From contig CAHJWV010000716.1 of the NCBI GenBank assembly GCA_903643055.1, positions 1 to 18,384 on the forward strand: a stretch of 18,384 nt of DNA, read 5' to 3'. Positions 7,222-14,120 of this stretch are shown piece after piece; position 1 is the stretch's first letter, and every line of letters begins with the position of its first letter. The position numbers were made by a program, and so were the translations under genes. Below the pieces are notes generated by a model, which saw only the letters and a program-made list of their open reading frames with translations, did no database searches and was not told where the DNA came from. The stretch is from Burkholderiales bacterium (lineage in GTDB: Bacteria > Pseudomonadota > Gammaproteobacteria > Burkholderiales > Burkholderiaceae).

Positions 7222-8067
7222 ATGAGCATGTCAGTCAACACCAATGTCACGTCGCTGAACGCACAACGCAATCTGGCGTCGACGCAAAACCAATTGTCAA
7301 CGTCGATGCAGCGCCTGTCTTCCGGCCTGCGTGTCAACAGCGCCAAAGACGACGCAGCCGGCCTGGCGATCTCTGAGCGCATGAGCGCCCAAGTGCGTGG
7401 CATGAACGTCGCGATGCGCAATGCCAATGACGGCATCTCTCTGGCGCAAACGGCTGAAGGCGCGTTGGGCAAAGTGAGCGATTCGCTGCAACGGATGCGT
7501 GAACTCGCAGTGCAGTCACGTAACACCACCAACAGCGGCAGCGACAAGGATTCGCTGAACCAGGAATTCCAGCAACTCAGCTCGGAAATCACCCGCGTTC
7601 TGGGTGGTACGACCTTCAACGGCACCGCCATCATCGGCGTCAGCGCGGGTGCCAAGAACTTCCAGATCGGTGCGAACACGACGACCAATGACGTCATCAC
7701 CGTGACCACATCCGACATGACGGCCGATGCCAGCCTGACCGCTGTGACCGGTGCCACCTCGGTGATCGACAGCACGACCGACCTGGCCGCGCTGAAGACC
7801 GTGATCGACAACATCGACGGCGCGATCGACAAGGTCAACAGCGAACGCGCCATGTACGGTGCGACGCAAAACCGTTTCGATTCGGTGATCTCGAACCTGC
7901 AGACTTCGGTGGAAAACCAGTCAGCCGCTCGCAGCCGGATCACGGACGCTGACTTCGCCTCGGAAACGTCTAACCTGTCTCGTGCGCAGATCCTGCAGCA
8001 GGCCGGGACCGCGATGGTGGCGCAGGCCAACCAGCTGCCGCAGCAAGTGCTGTCGCTGCTGAAGTAA
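7222..8067 (+). CDS. fliC: Flagellin (first of two tandem copies)
   Basis: Flagellin is the filament subunit exported by the flagellar type III system. The 281-residue product has the conserved N-terminal D0/D1 ([34 protein letters not shown]) and the C-terminal D0 ([23 protein letters not shown]). The centre (about 140-205) is short and rich in Ser/Thr (for example [18 protein letters not shown]), so no large D2/D3 domain is present and Ser/Thr glycosylation is possible. I chose ATG 7222 for GGAG 8 nt upstream; ATG 7228 is an alternative. The frame is open upstream to 6916, but that part is leader. A strong terminator follows directly. Confidence 0.97.
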   Translation: MSMSVNTNVTSLNAQRNLASTQNQLSTSMQRLSSGLRVNSAKDDAAGLAISERMSAQVRGMNVAMRNANDGISLAQTAEGALGKVSDSLQRMRELAVQSRNTTNSGSDKDSLNQEFQQLSSEITRVLGGTTFNGTAIIGVSAGAKNFQIGANTTTNDVITVTTSDMTADASLTAVTGATSVIDSTTDLAALKTVIDNIDGAIDKVNSERAMYGATQNRFDSVISNLQTSVENQSAARSRITDADFASETSNLSRAQILQQAGTAMVAQANQLPQQVLSLLK

Positions 8068-8112
8068 GCGAAATTCGAAAGCCCAGCCGCTTCGGCGGCA
8101 GGTTTTCGCCCA

Positions 8113-8148
8113 GGCCCCACCCGGTTTTCCGGGTGGGGCCTTTTCTTT
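8113..8148 (+). terminator. Strong rho-independent terminator after flagellin 1
   Basis: A 12-bp perfect stem (GGCCCCACCCGG at 8113-8124 with its complement at 8129-8140) around a TTTT loop is followed by TTTTCTTT. It lies 46 nt after the stop codon and should separate the flagellin-1 transcript from flagellin 2. Confidence 0.93.
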
Positions 8149-8274
8149 GGGGCCGATGTTGAAGTGGGCCGCTTTCTTCCTTCATTTCCGCGAATCGCGG
8201 TCTTCCTGTTTGGAAACAATGACACCCATCAAGTCCTTCCGCGGGATTTGTGGTCCGGAAACCCCGGGGTTATG

Positions 8275-8315
8275 AGACATCAGCCCCGACAGGCCCAGCC
8301 TGCTGACTGATGTCT
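8275..8315 (+). promoter_or_regulatory. Large hairpin in the flagellin-2 leader
   Basis: Outer arms AGACATCAG (8275-8283) and CTGATGTCT (8307-8315) pair perfectly over 9 bp. An inner CAGG/CCTG stem (8290-8293 with 8299-8302) closes a 5-nt loop. No T-tract follows, so it is not a terminator. It ends 2 nt before the shared leader element at 8317. Confidence 0.5.
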
Positions 8316-8316
8316 T

Positions 8317-8338
8317 GCAATGCCGGCGCTGTCGCCGG
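8317..8338 (+). promoter_or_regulatory. Flagellin-2 copy of the shared leader element
   Basis: GCAATGCCGGCGCT at 8317-8330 is identical to 7171-7184 in front of flagellin 1. CCGGCG/CGCCGG pairs perfectly (8323-8328 with 8333-8338) around a CTGT loop. The closing pair is G-C here and G-U in flagellin 1, so pairing is kept despite the sequence change. It ends 27 nt before the start codon. Confidence 0.55.
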
Positions 8339-8365
8339 AAGTCACTGATTCTTGAGGAACGCAAC

Positions 8366-9205
8366 ATGCCACAGACAATCAACACCAACCTGGTTTCGCT
8401 GAACGCGCAACGAAACCTGAACACGTCGCAAAGCTCTCTGGCCACAGCGATGCAGCGCCTGTCTTCAGGTCTGCGTGTGAACTCGGCCAAGGACGATGCG
8501 GCAGGCCTTGCGATTGCCGAGCGCATGAATGCGCAAGTGCGCGGCATGAACGTTGCCGTACGCAACGCCAATGACGGCATCTCGCTGGCGCAGACCGCGG
8601 AGGGTGCGTTGTCGAAAGTGGGCGATGCGCTGCAACGTATGCGTGAACTGTCGGTGCAAGCGCGCAACTCGACCAACAGTGGCAGCGACAAGGATTCGCT
8701 GAACAAGGAATTCCAGCAGCTCTCGGCCGAAATCGGCCGGGTGCTGGCCGGCACGACCTTCAACGGTCAGCCGATCCTGGCGTCGACGGGCACGCAGACC
8801 TTCCAGGTCGGTGCGAACACGACGGCCAACGACACGATCGCCATCAACACGATGGACTTGACGGTCGATGCATCGGTGACCGCCGTCACCGCGTCGGTGA
8901 TCGACAGCACGACCGACACTACCGCGTTGGGCTTGGTGATCGATAACATCGACGGTGCGCTGAACCTGATCAATGACACGCGCGCCAGTTACGGTGCGAG
9001 CCAGTCGCGCTTCGATTCGGTGATCTCCAACCTGCAGCAGGCGGTGGAAAACCAGTCGGCCGCCCGAAGCCGGATCATGGACGCGGACTTTGCGGCAGAA
9101 ACCGCCTCGTTGAGCCGAGCGCAGATCCTGCAGCAGGCCGGCAACGCGATGGTGGCTCAGGCGAACCAGTTGCCCCAGCAGGTGCTGTCGCTGCTGAAGG
9201 GCTGA
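8366..9205 (+). CDS. fliC: Flagellin (second tandem copy)
   Basis: This 279-residue flagellin is closely related to the upstream copy. The terminal D0/D1 regions are nearly the same ([44 protein letters not shown]). Most differences lie in the first 35 residues and in the central part (about 130-205), which faces the filament surface. The ATG at 8366 has GAGGA 7 nt upstream; the frame is open from 8315, but that part is leader and does not resemble flagellin. No sigma-28 promoter is recognisable between the flagellin-1 terminator and this gene, so its control may differ. The copies probably arose by duplication and may form mixed or alternative filaments. Confidence 0.97.
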   Translation: MPQTINTNLVSLNAQRNLNTSQSSLATAMQRLSSGLRVNSAKDDAAGLAIAERMNAQVRGMNVAVRNANDGISLAQTAEGALSKVGDALQRMRELSVQARNSTNSGSDKDSLNKEFQQLSAEIGRVLAGTTFNGQPILASTGTQTFQVGANTTANDTIAINTMDLTVDASVTAVTASVIDSTTDTTALGLVIDNIDGALNLINDTRASYGASQSRFDSVISNLQQAVENQSAARSRIMDADFAAETASLSRAQILQQAGNAMVAQANQLPQQVLSLLKG

Positions 9206-9239
9206 TGGCTGAGTGTGTAACCGTGTCTCAAGGTGTGCC

Positions 9240-9267
9240 TCAAGTTGTCCCTTGAGCCAGCCGATAA
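9240..9267 (+). promoter_or_regulatory. Sigma-28 type promoter of fliD
   Basis: TCAAGTTG, 12 nt, GCCGATAA, with a perfect consensus -10. An inverted repeat CTCAAG/CTTGAG (9239-9244 with 9251-9256) overlaps the -35 box. Confidence 0.85.
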
Positions 9268-9319
9268 AGTGATGACTCGGTCAAATACGAGCTATCTCTC
9301 TATTGAAAGGACTGAGGCG

Positions 9320-9340
9320 GCAATGCAAGTGCGCTCGCCG
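9320..9340 (+). promoter_or_regulatory. fliD leader segment resembling the flagellin leader element
   Basis: GCAATGC (9320-9326) and GCGCTCGCCG (9331-9340) repeat the order of blocks seen in both flagellin leaders. The segment ends 26 nt before the fliD ATG, close to the 27-29 nt in the flagellins. The stem itself is not conserved, so this is a weaker match. Confidence 0.35.
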
Positions 9341-9366
9341 TCCACCGCGGTGAAAGGACAAATATC

Positions 9367-10818
9367 ATGGCGATCAGTTCAGCTGGCATAGGCAGTGGCC
9401 TGGATGTGAAGACCATCGTTGAAAAATTGATGGCGGTCGAGGCTTTGCCGCGCACACGTCTGCAAGAGCAGCAGTCGGCCATCCAGACCAAGATTTCGGC
9501 GTATGGCTCATTGCAGTCATCGCTGTCGAGCTTTCGCGATGCCGCTCAGGCGCTGACCCGTGCGACGACCTGGGGTGCGACCACCGCCACCTCGGCCGAC
9601 GCCAACTCGGTCAGCGTGTCTGGCAGCAGCAGCGCCGCGGCCGGCAATTACGCGGTCGATGTGCAGCAACTGGCCAAAGCCCAGAGCGTGGCCAGCACGG
9701 CTTATGCATCTTCCAGCGCGACGGTGGGCGAGGGTGAGCTGACGATCGAGTTGGGTAAATATCCACCTCCGCCCGAGCCTGGCTTCGTGGCGCGTGCCGC
9801 GATCAGCGCGCTGAGCATTCCAATTAGCAGCTCCGACAGCCTGACGAGCATGCGCGACAAGATCAACGCGGCTGGCGCAGGCGTTACCGCGTCGATCATC
9901 ACCGACTCTTCCGGCGCCCGCCTGGTGCTGAGCGGCTCGTCCACGGGCTCGGACAACGCCTTCCGGGTTTCGGGCACGGGTGGTGCGGCCGCCTTCAGCT
10001 TTGACCTGACAGACCCGTCTTCTCCCATGAAGAAGACGCAGGAGGCGCAAGACGCCAAGGCCACGATCAACGGGCTGGACATCACGTCGCCATCGAACAT
10101 CCTGACCGACGTGGTTCAAGGAATGACCCTGACCCTGCAAAAGCCGACCGGTACCTACGGCAAGGGCGACGACGCAGACAAATTTACGAGTTCGGGCGCC
10201 ATCCAAGTGACCGCGTCGCAGGACAACACGACGATGAAGGCGGCGATCCAGAGCTTTGTCGGTGCCTACAACACGCTGGCATCGACGCTGAAGTCGCAGA
10301 CCAAGTACGACGAGGCGACGAAAAAAGGGGCCACGCTGCAAGGTGACAACACTGCGGTCAGCCTGCAGCGTCAATTGCGCGAGGTGGTGAGCGGCTCCAC
10401 CAGTGCATCGTCGGTGTTTTCCAATCTGTCGCAGGCCGGTATCGAACTGCAGGCAGATGGTCAACTCAAAGTCAGCGAGACCAAGTTGACCAGTGCGTTG
10501 AGCAAGCTGCCGGAATTGAAGAAGATGTTTTCCGCCAGCAGCTCAGATAAGACACAAGACGGTTTGGCTCAGCGCATGCGTGCCTTTGGTGATCAGGTAC
10601 TCGGCTCGGACGGCGCGCTCACGACCCGCGTTAGCGGACTGAACGCCAGCATCAAGCTGAAGGACAAGCAAGTGGAAATGTTGGAACTGCGGGAAGCGCA
10701 GACGCAAAAGCGTATCCAGGCCCAATACAGCGCACTCGACACGAAGGTGGCGGGCCTGACGGCCTTGAACACCTACATCACGCAGCAAATCACCAACTGG
10801 AACAAGAGCACAGGTTGA
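9367..10818 (+). CDS. fliD: Flagellar filament cap protein FliD (HAP2)
   Basis: FliD caps the growing filament and helps fold exported flagellin. The 483-residue product is of usual length. The N-terminal FliD domain begins ISSAGIGSGLDVKTIVEKLM. A flagellin hook IN-type segment (ATINGLDITSPSNILTDVVQ) sits near residues 232-251. The C-terminal FliD domain covers roughly 255-475 and ends in a coiled region (ALDTKVAGLTALNTYITQQI). The central part is Ser/Ala/Gly-rich, as in many FliD proteins. AAGGA lies 8 nt before the ATG. The gene has its own sigma-28-like promoter and is closed by a terminator at 10858-10881. Confidence 0.96.
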   Translation: MAISSAGIGSGLDVKTIVEKLMAVEALPRTRLQEQQSAIQTKISAYGSLQSSLSSFRDAAQALTRATTWGATTATSADANSVSVSGSSSAAAGNYAVDVQQLAKAQSVASTAYASSSATVGEGELTIELGKYPPPPEPGFVARAAISALSIPISSSDSLTSMRDKINAAGAGVTASIITDSSGARLVLSGSSTGSDNAFRVSGTGGAAAFSFDLTDPSSPMKKTQEAQDAKATINGLDITSPSNILTDVVQGMTLTLQKPTGTYGKGDDADKFTSSGAIQVTASQDNTTMKAAIQSFVGAYNTLASTLKSQTKYDEATKKGATLQGDNTAVSLQRQLREVVSGSTSASSVFSNLSQAGIELQADGQLKVSETKLTSALSKLPELKKMFSASSSDKTQDGLAQRMRAFGDQVLGSDGALTTRVSGLNASIKLKDKQVEMLELREAQTQKRIQAQYSALDTKVAGLTALNTYITQQITNWNKSTG

Positions 10819-10857
10819 GGTGGTCATGGTGGCCAGCGCCCGCACCGCTTTCACATC

Positions 10858-10881
10858 ACGCCGCTCCTGAAGCGGCGTTTT
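10858..10881 (+). terminator. Rho-independent terminator after fliD
   Basis: ACGCCGCT (10858-10865) and AGCGGCGT (10871-10878) pair over 8 bp around a 5-nt loop, then a short T run (10878-10881). It lies 40 nt after the fliD stop. Confidence 0.75.
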
Positions 10882-11058
10882 GCCATTCTGCCCGCCAGCC
10901 TTCGGTGGCCTGGCGCATCGCGAAGCGCTGCCTTGTCGAGATAAGCGCTTTCATAAGTTCAAGCCCCATCGCCTGCAGATTTGCAGCTTGAGTGAGAACA
11001 AAGGCGAATGCCGGCCTTGATTGATGCCGTTTAAAGGGCTTGTGTGGAGGGACGGCGC

Positions 11059-11086
11059 TAAAGGCGGTGAGAAAGCCGACCGATAA
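11059..11086 (+). promoter_or_regulatory. Sigma-28 type promoter of fliS-fliT-ycgR
   Basis: TAAAGGCG, 12 nt, ACCGATAA. The -35 begins with the TAAAG consensus and spacing matches the other three candidates. It lies 36 bp before the fliS start. The rest of the 303-bp fliD-fliS gap shows only the fliD terminator. Confidence 0.78.
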
Positions 11087-11121
11087 CCAAAACATCCAGT
11101 ACACGCAGAAAGCCAGATCCC

Positions 11122-11544
11122 ATGTTTGCCTCCGCCGCCTTTGCCTCCCCGTCCAGCCGACAACGTTCTGCTTACCAGGACGTTCAGGTCACGACCGGCG
11201 TCAACGGTGCTTCGCCGCACCAACTGGTCAGCATGCTGTTTGACGGGCTGATCGATTCGATTGCACAAGCGCGCGGCGCCATCCGGGCCAAGAACATCGA
11301 GGCCAAGGGGCGTGCGGTGTCTCGTGCCGTCCGCATCATCGACGAAGGCCTGAAGTCTGGCTTGAACCTCGCCGAAGGCGGCCCACTGGCGGCCGGCCTG
11401 AATGACTTGTATGCCTACATCTCCGTTCGCCTGACCTACGCCAACCTGCACAGCGATGAAGCTGCGCTGGACGAATGCGTCAGCCTCATCGAGCCACTGC
11501 GCAGCGCTTGGTCGGCGATGGGCAAGAACGTGCCGGGGGTTTGA
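11122..11544 (+). CDS. fliS: Flagellin export chaperone FliS
   Basis: FliS binds the C-terminus of flagellin in the cytoplasm, preventing early polymerisation and delivering it to the export gate. The 140-residue product shows the family core YQDVQVTTGVNGASPHQLV followed by SMLFDGLIDSIAQARGAI, then an all-helical fold with LNLAEGGPLAAGLNDLYAYI. The Shine-Dalgarno before 11122 is weak. It is the first gene of a run fliS-fliT-ycgR, probably transcribed from the promoter at 11059-11086; fliT starts 45 bp after its stop. Confidence 0.95.
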   Translation: MFASAAFASPSSRQRSAYQDVQVTTGVNGASPHQLVSMLFDGLIDSIAQARGAIRAKNIEAKGRAVSRAVRIIDEGLKSGLNLAEGGPLAAGLNDLYAYISVRLTYANLHSDEAALDECVSLIEPLRSAWSAMGKNVPGV

Positions 11545-11589
11545 ATGAAGCAACTGCAACGTCTGACCTCTCACGCTCAGGGAGCCCCC

Positions 11590-11889
11590 ATGAACTCCGC
11601 CTTGTTGAACTATTACGAAGCCATCGAGCAGGCCAGCGCCGACATGCTGAATGCGGCGCGCACTGGTGACTGGGATCAAGTCGTCAAGCTCGAAGGGGCG
11701 TGCGCGCTGCTGATCTCTCAGCTCAAGCATGCTGCGAATTCACAGTACCTCGATTCTGAAGCGGCGCAATTGAAATCGCGCATCATGCAACGGATACTGA
11801 TCAATGACGCCGAGATCCGCCAATTGGCCGACCCCTGGCTCGAAGACCTGGACAGCATCCTCGCCGGCAAGCCCAAGTCCGTTCACTGA
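11590..11889 (+). CDS. fliT: FliT-like flagellar chaperone
   Basis: FliT proteins are small helical chaperones for FliD and, in enterobacteria, also dampen FlhDC activity. The 99-residue product begins MNSALLNYYEAIEQASADML and contains AARTGDWDQVVKLEG, a pattern typical of the family, with an Arg/Asp-rich helix (INDAEIRQLADPWLEDLD) at the C-terminus. I chose ATG 11590 because GGAG stands 5 nt upstream and the family starts here. The in-frame ATG at 11545, directly after the fliS stop, would add 15 residues without family character. It lies between fliS and ycgR in one unit. Confidence 0.85.
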   Translation: MNSALLNYYEAIEQASADMLNAARTGDWDQVVKLEGACALLISQLKHAANSQYLDSEAAQLKSRIMQRILINDAEIRQLADPWLEDLDSILAGKPKSVH

Positions 11890-11937
11890 ACACCCAGGCT
11901 TCGCGCCTGACTTTTCCGATACAGAAGGTTTGATCGC

Positions 11938-12702
11938 ATGCAGCCTCTGGACACGTCGCCGATGCCGCTGGATTCACTGGCCGCCGCACACGGCGGTTTA
12001 GATGGGTTTCGACTGGGCACGCCCTCCGAAGTGCAGGGCGTGATGAATAGCCTGATCGACGGCAATGTGCTCGTCAATCTGAATGGCAGCGATGGCGCGG
12101 CTTACACCACCACGCTGTGGGCGATCGACCCCGGCCGAGGCACCCTGAGCTTCAGCGCCGACGCCGACAACAATGTGGTCGATGCGCTGGTCGAAGCCGA
12201 AGATGCCGTGGCCGTGGCCTACCTCGACAGCATCAAGGTGCAGTTCGACGCGCAAGACCTGGTGCTGGTGCGTGGCGGGCGCAGCAGCGCACTGAACTGC
12301 GCGATCCCGCGCGAGGTGTTTCGCTTTCAGCGCCGCAATGGCTATCGCGTGCGGCCGTTGCTGCGCAGCACACCGGTGGCCCGCGTGCGCCACCCGATGA
12401 TTCCCGACATGCAGCTGTCGCTTCGTGTGCTCGACCTGAGCATCGGCGGCTGTGCCTTGTTTCTACCCGACGACGTGCCGCCACTGCAACCTGGTGTGGT
12501 GATCAACGGCGTGCAGATCGATCTCGACATCGACACTCGCGTGGCCACCTCGTTGCGGCTGCAGCATGTGACGTCGCTGAATCACGAATCGAAGGGTGTG
12601 CGGTTGGGCTGCGAAATGGTCAGCCCGAGCAGCGAGGCGTTGCGCTTGCTGCAGCGCTATATCGACCAGACCCAGAAGCGGCATCGCCTGTTGTCGCTGT
12701 AG
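11938..12702 (+). CDS. ycgR: YcgR-type flagellar brake protein with PilZ domain
   Basis: YcgR binds cyclic di-GMP and then interacts with the motor to slow or bias rotation. The 254-residue product has an N-terminal YcgR domain (about 25-120) and a C-terminal PilZ domain (about 127-245). The c-di-GMP-binding residues are visible: R133NGYR137 (RxxxR) and D166LSIGG (DxSxxG). The start at 11938 has an AGAAGG-like site nearby. It follows fliT by 48 bp and is likely part of the fliST unit, so the brake would be made together with the filament. It is convergent with the HxlR-type gene. Confidence 0.9.
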   Translation: MQPLDTSPMPLDSLAAAHGGLDGFRLGTPSEVQGVMNSLIDGNVLVNLNGSDGAAYTTTLWAIDPGRGTLSFSADADNNVVDALVEAEDAVAVAYLDSIKVQFDAQDLVLVRGGRSSALNCAIPREVFRFQRRNGYRVRPLLRSTPVARVRHPMIPDMQLSLRVLDLSIGGCALFLPDDVPPLQPGVVINGVQIDLDIDTRVATSLRLQHVTSLNHESKGVRLGCEMVSPSSEALRLLQRYIDQTQKRHRLLSL

Positions 12703-12732
12703 CGCCTCAGGCCTCGCGCTCCAGCGCGGTGT

Positions 12733-13084
12733 CTAAGCCTGGCGCGACGCTTCGACCTGATGGCGGTGCGTCATCGCCCAGCGCGCAATCGCCTGCACGG
12801 GCACCAAAACTTGCCTGCCCATTGGTCAACTCGTAGTCGACCCTTGGTGGCCTCGTCGGCGTCACTTCGCGCTTGACGAAGCCATCGGGCTCCAGGTTGC
12901 GCAGCGTCGAGGTCAGCATCTTCTGTGACACGGTGTTGATGCGGCGCTTGAGTTCGCTGAAGCGTTGGCTGGCGTCTTCGAGCACAACGATGACCATGAG
13001 GGCCCATTTGTCGCCGATGCTGGCCAGCACGGTGCTGACCAGATTGCAGCTGGGGGCAGGGACGTCGAGGTGATTTGGTTTCAT
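12733..13084 (-). pseudogene. HxlR-family transcriptional regulator, frameshifted near the C-terminus
   Basis: HxlR proteins are small winged-helix regulators, often sensing electrophiles or redox stress. From ATG 13084 the frame gives Cys13 (SCNLVSTVLASIGDKWALM), then RFSELKRRINTVSQKMLTST and RPPRVDYELT, all typical. After YELT the family continues with TPxGR, but the original frame reads unrelated sequence to a stop at 12707. A shift at about 12823-12826 restores MGRQVLVPVQAIARWAMTHR and a stop at 12733, which fits the family end (about 117 residues). So one extra base or two missing bases are present. It could be a real decay event or a sequencing error. An in-frame extension upstream to 13216 overlaps the divergent gene and is unlikely. 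Confidence 0.75.
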
Positions 13085-13095
13085 GCAGGTGGCTT

Positions 13096-13130
13096 CTTGA
13101 AGGGCCGGTGAGCCGCCCGTATTCTTCAAG
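13096..13130. promoter_or_regulatory. Inverted repeat between hxlR-like gene and reductase (possible operator)
   Basis: CTTGAAG (13096-13102) and CTTCAAG (13124-13130) form perfect 7-bp arms with 21 bp between them, in the intergenic space of the divergent pair, where a HxlR autoregulatory site would be expected. Confidence 0.35.
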
Positions 13131-13188
13131 TATCCGTTGGATGCCGAATCATCTCGGGTGTCACGACAACTCGGGAATGGAACTCGGA

Positions 13189-14028
13189 ATGAGCAAGCGG
13201 ACGCGGTACTGGTCACCGGAGATTCGGGCTATGTGGCGAGCTGGACGATGGTGGCACTGCTGAAGCAGGGCGATCTCGTGCGGGCGAGCTTGCGCGATCA
13301 GAAGCGCGAGGCAGAGATGCGCGCCGCGCTGGCGGGGCAGGTTGATGCCGGCGATCGTCTGAGCTTCGTGAAGGCTGATCTGCTGCAAGATGAAGGCTGG
13401 ACTGCGGCAGTGCAGGGATGCCGTTATGTGCTGCATGTGGCCTCGCCAATGGGCGCCGGCAACGAAGTGATCGCACCGGCGCGCGAGGGCACTCGCCGCG
13501 TCTTGGAAGCGGCCATCCATGCCGGCGTTGAACGGGTGGTCGTGACCTCGTCGCTGGTCGCTGCGCTGCCATCGCACCCGACGCCGGGGGCCGCCAGTGA
13601 CGAGACGGTCCGGACCGATCTCGAGGCGGCGCATGTGACCCCGTATGCCCGCGCCAAGAGGCTTGCCGAGCAAGACGCGTGGCGCATCGGCCGATGCGGC
13701 GCGCAGCGGCTTTTCGCTGGTCATGGTGCTGCCGGCCTTCATCCTCGGGCCGGTGCTGGGCCCCGACCATTCGGCCTCGTTGGCGCTGGTGTCGCAGATG
13801 CAGCGTGGCAAGGTGCCTGCGGTGGCGCGTTTGGGCTTCAGCAGGGTCGATGTGCGCGATCTGGTGGATCTGCATCTGCGGGCGATGACCTCACCCGAGG
13901 CGGCCGGCCAGCGCTTCGTGGCCAGCGCCCGATTTCTCTGGATGGCTGAGCTTGCACAACTGCTGCGTGAGCACCTGGGCGATCGTAAGGGCAAACCCGG
14001 CCGGCTGGCCGTGTCAGGCCGGTTCTGA
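13189..14028 (+). pseudogene. NAD(P)-dependent epimerase/reductase (dihydroflavonol-4-reductase-like extended SDR), two frameshifts
   Basis: Family motifs are spread over two frames. One frame holds AVLVTGDSGYVASW (nucleotide-binding glycine motif), LHVASPM, VVVTSSLVAA and the YARAK active-site Tyr/Lys, then AEQDAWR. The other frame, from about 13690, gives SGFSLVMVLPAFILGPVLGP, SRVDVRDLVDLHLRAM and a stop at 14028, the expected C-terminal half. The switch near 13680-13695 needs one base removed or two added. A second break is likely at about 13205: the natural-looking start ATGAGCAAG (13189) is out of frame with the first motif by one base. Without that repair the only upstream ATG in the motif frame is 13137, adding unlikely residues. 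It is divergent from the HxlR gene, a common pairing. Confidence 0.75.
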
Positions 14029-14068
14029 CGCAGGCTGTGGTGCCGAGCTGACTGTGAGCTTGGCCACA

Positions 14069-14112
14069 TGCACCTACAGTGCAGGCCGCGTGGTGCTTTC
14101 ATCACCACGCGG
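14069..14112. repeat. Two tandem inverted repeats just before the ABC exporter gene
   Basis: TGCAC/GTGCA (14069-14073 with 14079-14083) is followed by a 10-bp perfect stem, CCGCGTGGTG (14086-14095) with CACCACGCGG (14103-14112), loop 7 nt. The second ends 8 nt before the ATG at 14121, in place of a Shine-Dalgarno. There is no T-tract. Confidence 0.5.
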
Positions 14113-14120
14113 TGCCGCCC

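Noticed and set aside
7200..8225. Long minus-strand open frame opposite flagellin 1
   Set aside because: It is the antisense shadow of a conserved flagellin gene, with a composition and repeats that mirror the flagellin codons.
8260..8271. 12-bp perfect palindrome AACCCCGGGGTT upstream of flagellin 2
   Set aside because: It is short, G/C-rich and isolated, with no second copy in the window; I could not separate it from chance.
11545..11589. Alternative FliT start directly after the fliS stop
   Set aside because: The added 15 residues do not resemble FliT, and ATG 11590 has a better ribosome-binding site.
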